Shown: positions 61,772 through 64,000 of the stretch, in pieces
Position numbering within the stretch: position 1 is the stretch's first letter
Layout of the letters: every line of letters starts with the position of its first letter
Assembly (NCBI GenBank): GCA_036267255.1
Contig: DATAWK010000038.1
Span: 1 to 64,000 of the forward strand
Length of the DNA stretch: 64,000 bases
Direction of reading: 5' to 3'
From: DATAWK01 sp036267255
GTDB lineage: Bacteria > Acidobacteriota > Terriglobia > Terriglobales > Acidobacteriaceae
The notes under the pieces: model-generated
The model's database searches: none
What the model was told of the DNA's origin: nothing
Seen by the model: only the letters and a program-made list of their open reading frames with translations
Position numbers and translations under genes: made by a program

Positions 61772-63301
61772 CTACGCGACCACTCGTGCCACCACATCGT
61801 AGTCATGTGCTTCGGTCACTTCGCAGCGGTAAAAACGACCCGGCTCCAATGTTTCGTATGGTCCGAAATCATTCACGTACACGGTTCCGTCAATTTCGGG
61901 TGCATGGCGTTCGCTCCGTCCCTGCCACAGCAGAGGCGTCTCCTCCGATTCACCTTCAACCAGCACATCCATCGTGCGCTCAACCAGCATCGCCTTCGCC
62001 TTGCGGCTGATCTTTTGCTGCTCACGCATCAGGCGGTTCTGTCGTGCCGTAATTGATCGTTTAGCAACCTTGCCGTCCAGCGCATACGCTGCGGAACCCT
62101 CTTCATCGGAGTACTGAAAGACGCCAAGCCAGTCAAAACGCACTTCCTTAACGAAATCGAGCATGATAGAAAAATCTGCTTCCGTTTCGCCGGGAAATCC
62201 TGCGATGAACGAAGTTCGCAGCGCAATCTCCGGCATCGCAGCCCGCGCCCGCTCCAGCATCTTCAGGAAAATGTCCGCGCCGCCGCCGCGCTTCATGCGC
62301 TTCAATACCGCAGGTGAAGCATGTTGCAACGGCACATCCAGATACTTGCAGATGTTGTCATGCCGTGCCATGGTTTCCAGCAATCGCGGCGTCACCTTGT
62401 TGGGATAGGCGTAGAGAAAGCGGATCCAGCGCAGGCCCCCGTTTTCGTCCTTGATTTGCGCCAGCGCATCCAGCAACTCTGCCAGTCCATCGGTCATACC
62501 GAGGTCCTCGCCATAGCAGGTGGTGTCCTGCCCAATCAGCGTAATCTCCTGCACTCCTTCGGCCACCAGGCGCTGCGCCTCGGCAATCACCGATTCAAAT
62601 CGTCGCGAGCGAAATTTTCCGCGCAGCTGCGGAATGATACAGAAGCCGCAGGGATGGTCGCAGCCTTCGGCAATCTTGATGTACGCCGAGCTGCGCTGCG
62701 TGGTGCGTAGACGCGGCGTTGTTTCGTCATACAGATAATTCGGAAGACTGGCGATTGCGCCATCCCAGTTCTCGCGTGAGAATCGCCCTTGTGCCTCACG
62801 TGCATTGCCCTCAGCGCGCGAAGGCCGCACATGTGTTGTCTCGGCTGCTGTCAAAATCCGAAACGGAGACGCGATGGTCGGTGTCGGCATCATTCCAGCT
62901 GCTGCCAGAATAGATTCCAGTTCGCCAGTGCCAATGACGGCATCAACCTCGGGAATATTTTTCTGAATTTCCTCGCGGTAGCGCTCCACCATGCAACCGG
63001 CAACCACCAGCCGCTTCGCCTGTCCGTCCGTTTTCAGGCGTGCCATTTCCAGAATGGTGTCGACGGATTCCTGCTTGGCTTTGTCGATAAAACTGCAGGT
63101 GTTCACGACCAGCACATCGGCGGATTCTGCATCGGCCGTGATGGTTGCTCCGGCATGCTGCAGCAGGCCCATCATTACTTCGCTGTCCACTAGATTCTTA
63201 GGGCAGCCAAGACTGACAAAGCCGATTTTTGTTGGAGTTCCCGTAGTTGGAGAGACTGTCTCCGCAGCGTTTACGGGCACGGTTGCTTGCTCTAAAGTCA
63301 C
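61772..63301 (-). CDS. rimO: Ribosomal protein S12 methylthiotransferase RimO
   Basis: Radical-SAM enzyme adding a methylthio group to Asp of ribosomal protein S12. 509 residues, longer than the usual 430-450. The UPF0004 domain starts GFVSLGCPKNLVDSEVMMG (diagnostic of RimO over MiaB) with Cys residues in NTCSFID and AGCMVER. The radical-SAM motif is CDHPCGFC (Cys-x3-Cys-x2-Cys) in EGCDHPCGFCIIPQLRG. A TRAM domain ends the protein. Two extras explain the length: about 25 residues at the N-terminus and an insertion of about 45 residues (roughly 145-195) between the two domains, before NYLYDETTPRLR. The first codon is GTG. Confidence 0.94.
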   Translation of the reverse strand: MTLEQATVPVNAAETVSPTTGTPTKIGFVSLGCPKNLVDSEVMMGLLQHAGATITADAESADVLVVNTCSFIDKAKQESVDTILEMARLKTDGQAKRLVVAGCMVERYREEIQKNIPEVDAVIGTGELESILAAAGMMPTPTIASPFRILTAAETTHVRPSRAEGNAREAQGRFSRENWDGAIASLPNYLYDETTPRLRTTQRSSAYIKIAEGCDHPCGFCIIPQLRGKFRSRRFESVIAEAQRLVAEGVQEITLIGQDTTCYGEDLGMTDGLAELLDALAQIKDENGGLRWIRFLYAYPNKVTPRLLETMARHDNICKYLDVPLQHASPAVLKRMKRGGGADIFLKMLERARAAMPEIALRTSFIAGFPGETEADFSIMLDFVKEVRFDWLGVFQYSDEEGSAAYALDGKVAKRSITARQNRLMREQQKISRKAKAMLVERTMDVLVEGESEETPLLWQGRSERHAPEIDGTVYVNDFGPYETLEPGRFYRCEVTEAHDYDVVARVVA

Positions 63302-63350
63302 ATCTCTATTTTAGCAACCGCGGCGTCTGTCTGGATGGGGCCCTATGGTT

Positions 63351-63872
63351 TCAGCGGTCTTTCTCCGGCAAATGCAAAGGCCGTTCCATCCACGCAACAT
63401 CCCAATACCGGCCAAATTTTCGTCCATTTTCATGAAAGATGCCTACTGGCTGAAAGCCGAATTTCTCATGCAACGCAGCGGACCCTGAATTCGGCAATGT
63501 ATATCCAGCAACAATCAGGTGGATATCTTCCTCTGCGATCGTCAGGAACAGTGCTGCATAGAGGTGAGTGCCTACGCCTTTGCCAACCGCCTCGGGCGCG
63601 CAATAGATCGTGGTTTCTACAGTAGTGTCGTAGGCTGCCTTGGCGCGGAATCTCGTTGTTCCTGCGTAGCCAACCACGGTGGCATCTTCCACTGCAACCA
63701 GCAATCTGTATCGCCCGGTGAGCGCAAATTGTGTCATCCACGTGGCACGTTTTTCCACCGTATAAGGCTCGATGTCGAATGTGATGGCCGTATGAATAAC
63801 ATAGTGGTTATAGATTTCCGTCAGACGAGGCAGATCCTCGGCCCTCGCCGCCCGGGTGCAAATTTCTGCCAT
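63351..63872 (-). CDS. GNAT acetyltransferase, phosphinothricin acetyltransferase-like
   Basis: A 173-residue N-acetyltransferase starting ATG at 63872, preceded by AAAGGACGG. Features: AEDLPRLTEIYNHYVIHTAITFD at the N-terminus, acetyl-CoA loop GKGVGTHLYAAL (about 105-116), and LHEKFGFQPVGIFHENGRKFGRYWDVAWMER, the pattern of the Pat/YncA group. Members acetylate phosphinothricin, methionine sulfone or similar small amines; the natural substrate here is unknown. It lies 49 bases beyond rimO on the same strand. Confidence 0.9.
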   Translation of the reverse strand: MAEICTRAARAEDLPRLTEIYNHYVIHTAITFDIEPYTVEKRATWMTQFALTGRYRLLVAVEDATVVGYAGTTRFRAKAAYDTTVETTIYCAPEAVGKGVGTHLYAALFLTIAEEDIHLIVAGYTLPNSGSAALHEKFGFQPVGIFHENGRKFGRYWDVAWMERPLHLPEKDR

Positions 63873-64000
63873 GCTTATCCGTCCTTTCTGGCCTGAATTG
63901 TCAGCTTGGAAATAGCATACCGACGAAGGCAACGGTTCTGGCTCCAGTGATATCATCAGGCATGTGCCGGGTCCTACGCGACGCAATCCCGCCAACCCCG
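63873..64000. other. Window end, no assignable gene
   Basis: About 130 bases upstream of the acetyltransferase. A minus-strand frame running in from the right edge stops near 63900 and may be the C-terminal tail of a gene outside the window; it is too short to identify. Confidence 0.4.

Noticed and set aside
1..64000. CRISPR arrays, rRNA genes and intact insertion sequences
   Set aside because: None seen: no regularly spaced repeats, no rRNA-like sequence, and no transposase frame apart from the integrase remnant.

Overview
The window looks like chromosomal DNA of a moderately GC-rich Gram-negative bacterium, most likely an acidobacterium of the Terriglobia/Acidobacteriaceae type. This placement is an inference from gene style and neighbourhoods; no rRNA or marker-gene comparison could be run. 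Housekeeping genes are well preserved. Outer-membrane efflux, periplasmic copper proteins and secreted enzymes indicate a diderm envelope.

Layout. 0-0.6 kb: C-terminal end of a HyfB/HycC-like hydrogenase-4 membrane subunit cut by the window edge. 1-6.9 kb: complete tripartite RND efflux operon (adaptor, HAE1 pump, outer-membrane factor). 7-18 kb: accessory region with a dehydrogenase fragment, a secreted phosphoesterase, a multicopper oxidase, a methyltransferase, a CGNR regulator divergent from a four-gene redox/hydrolase cluster, and an integrase remnant abutting tRNA-Val(GAC). 18-21.3 kb: phosphatidyltransferase, a tiny Cys-containing protein, a DinB protein, and an exported alpha/beta hydrolase coupled to a DUF3995 protein.

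21.5-28.6 kb: full ISC iron-sulfur operon in the order iscR-iscS-iscU-iscA-hscB-hscA-fdx-iscX, followed by a beta-carbonic anhydrase. It begins at a promoter whose -35/-10 spacer holds an IscR type-1-like palindrome, so self-repression by IscR is a strong inference. 28.6-36.8 kb: YraN, a class III aminotransferase, an EamA transporter, cysS, and the tRNA-maturation genes tsaD and cca facing away from each other, then a superoxide dismutase.

37-46.3 kb: a carbohydrate block with GH15 glucosidase, transketolase, ribose-5-phosphate isomerase B, a HAD phosphatase resembling glucose-1-phosphatase, glucose-6-phosphate dehydrogenase, 6-phosphogluconolactonase and glucokinase. Together these release glucose from glucans, phosphorylate it and feed the pentose phosphate pathway; gnd is not in the window. 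46.3-51.2 kb: CopC, CopD and an exported M1 aminopeptidase. 51.2-64 kb, mostly minus strand: ribE, ribD, ftsY, an HD-GYP protein, a divergent AraC/SRPBCC pair, gpsA and plsY, cinA, an NHL-repeat protein, pgpA, yacG, rimO and an acetyltransferase.

The most unusual material is the 12.8-17.5 kb cluster. Two of its four enzymes-by-fold (an alpha/beta hydrolase and an SDR) lack their canonical catalytic residues. The next is the ISC operon, which combines a type-1-like IscR site, an atypical IscR cysteine pattern, and an HscB with an N-terminal tetracysteine module.
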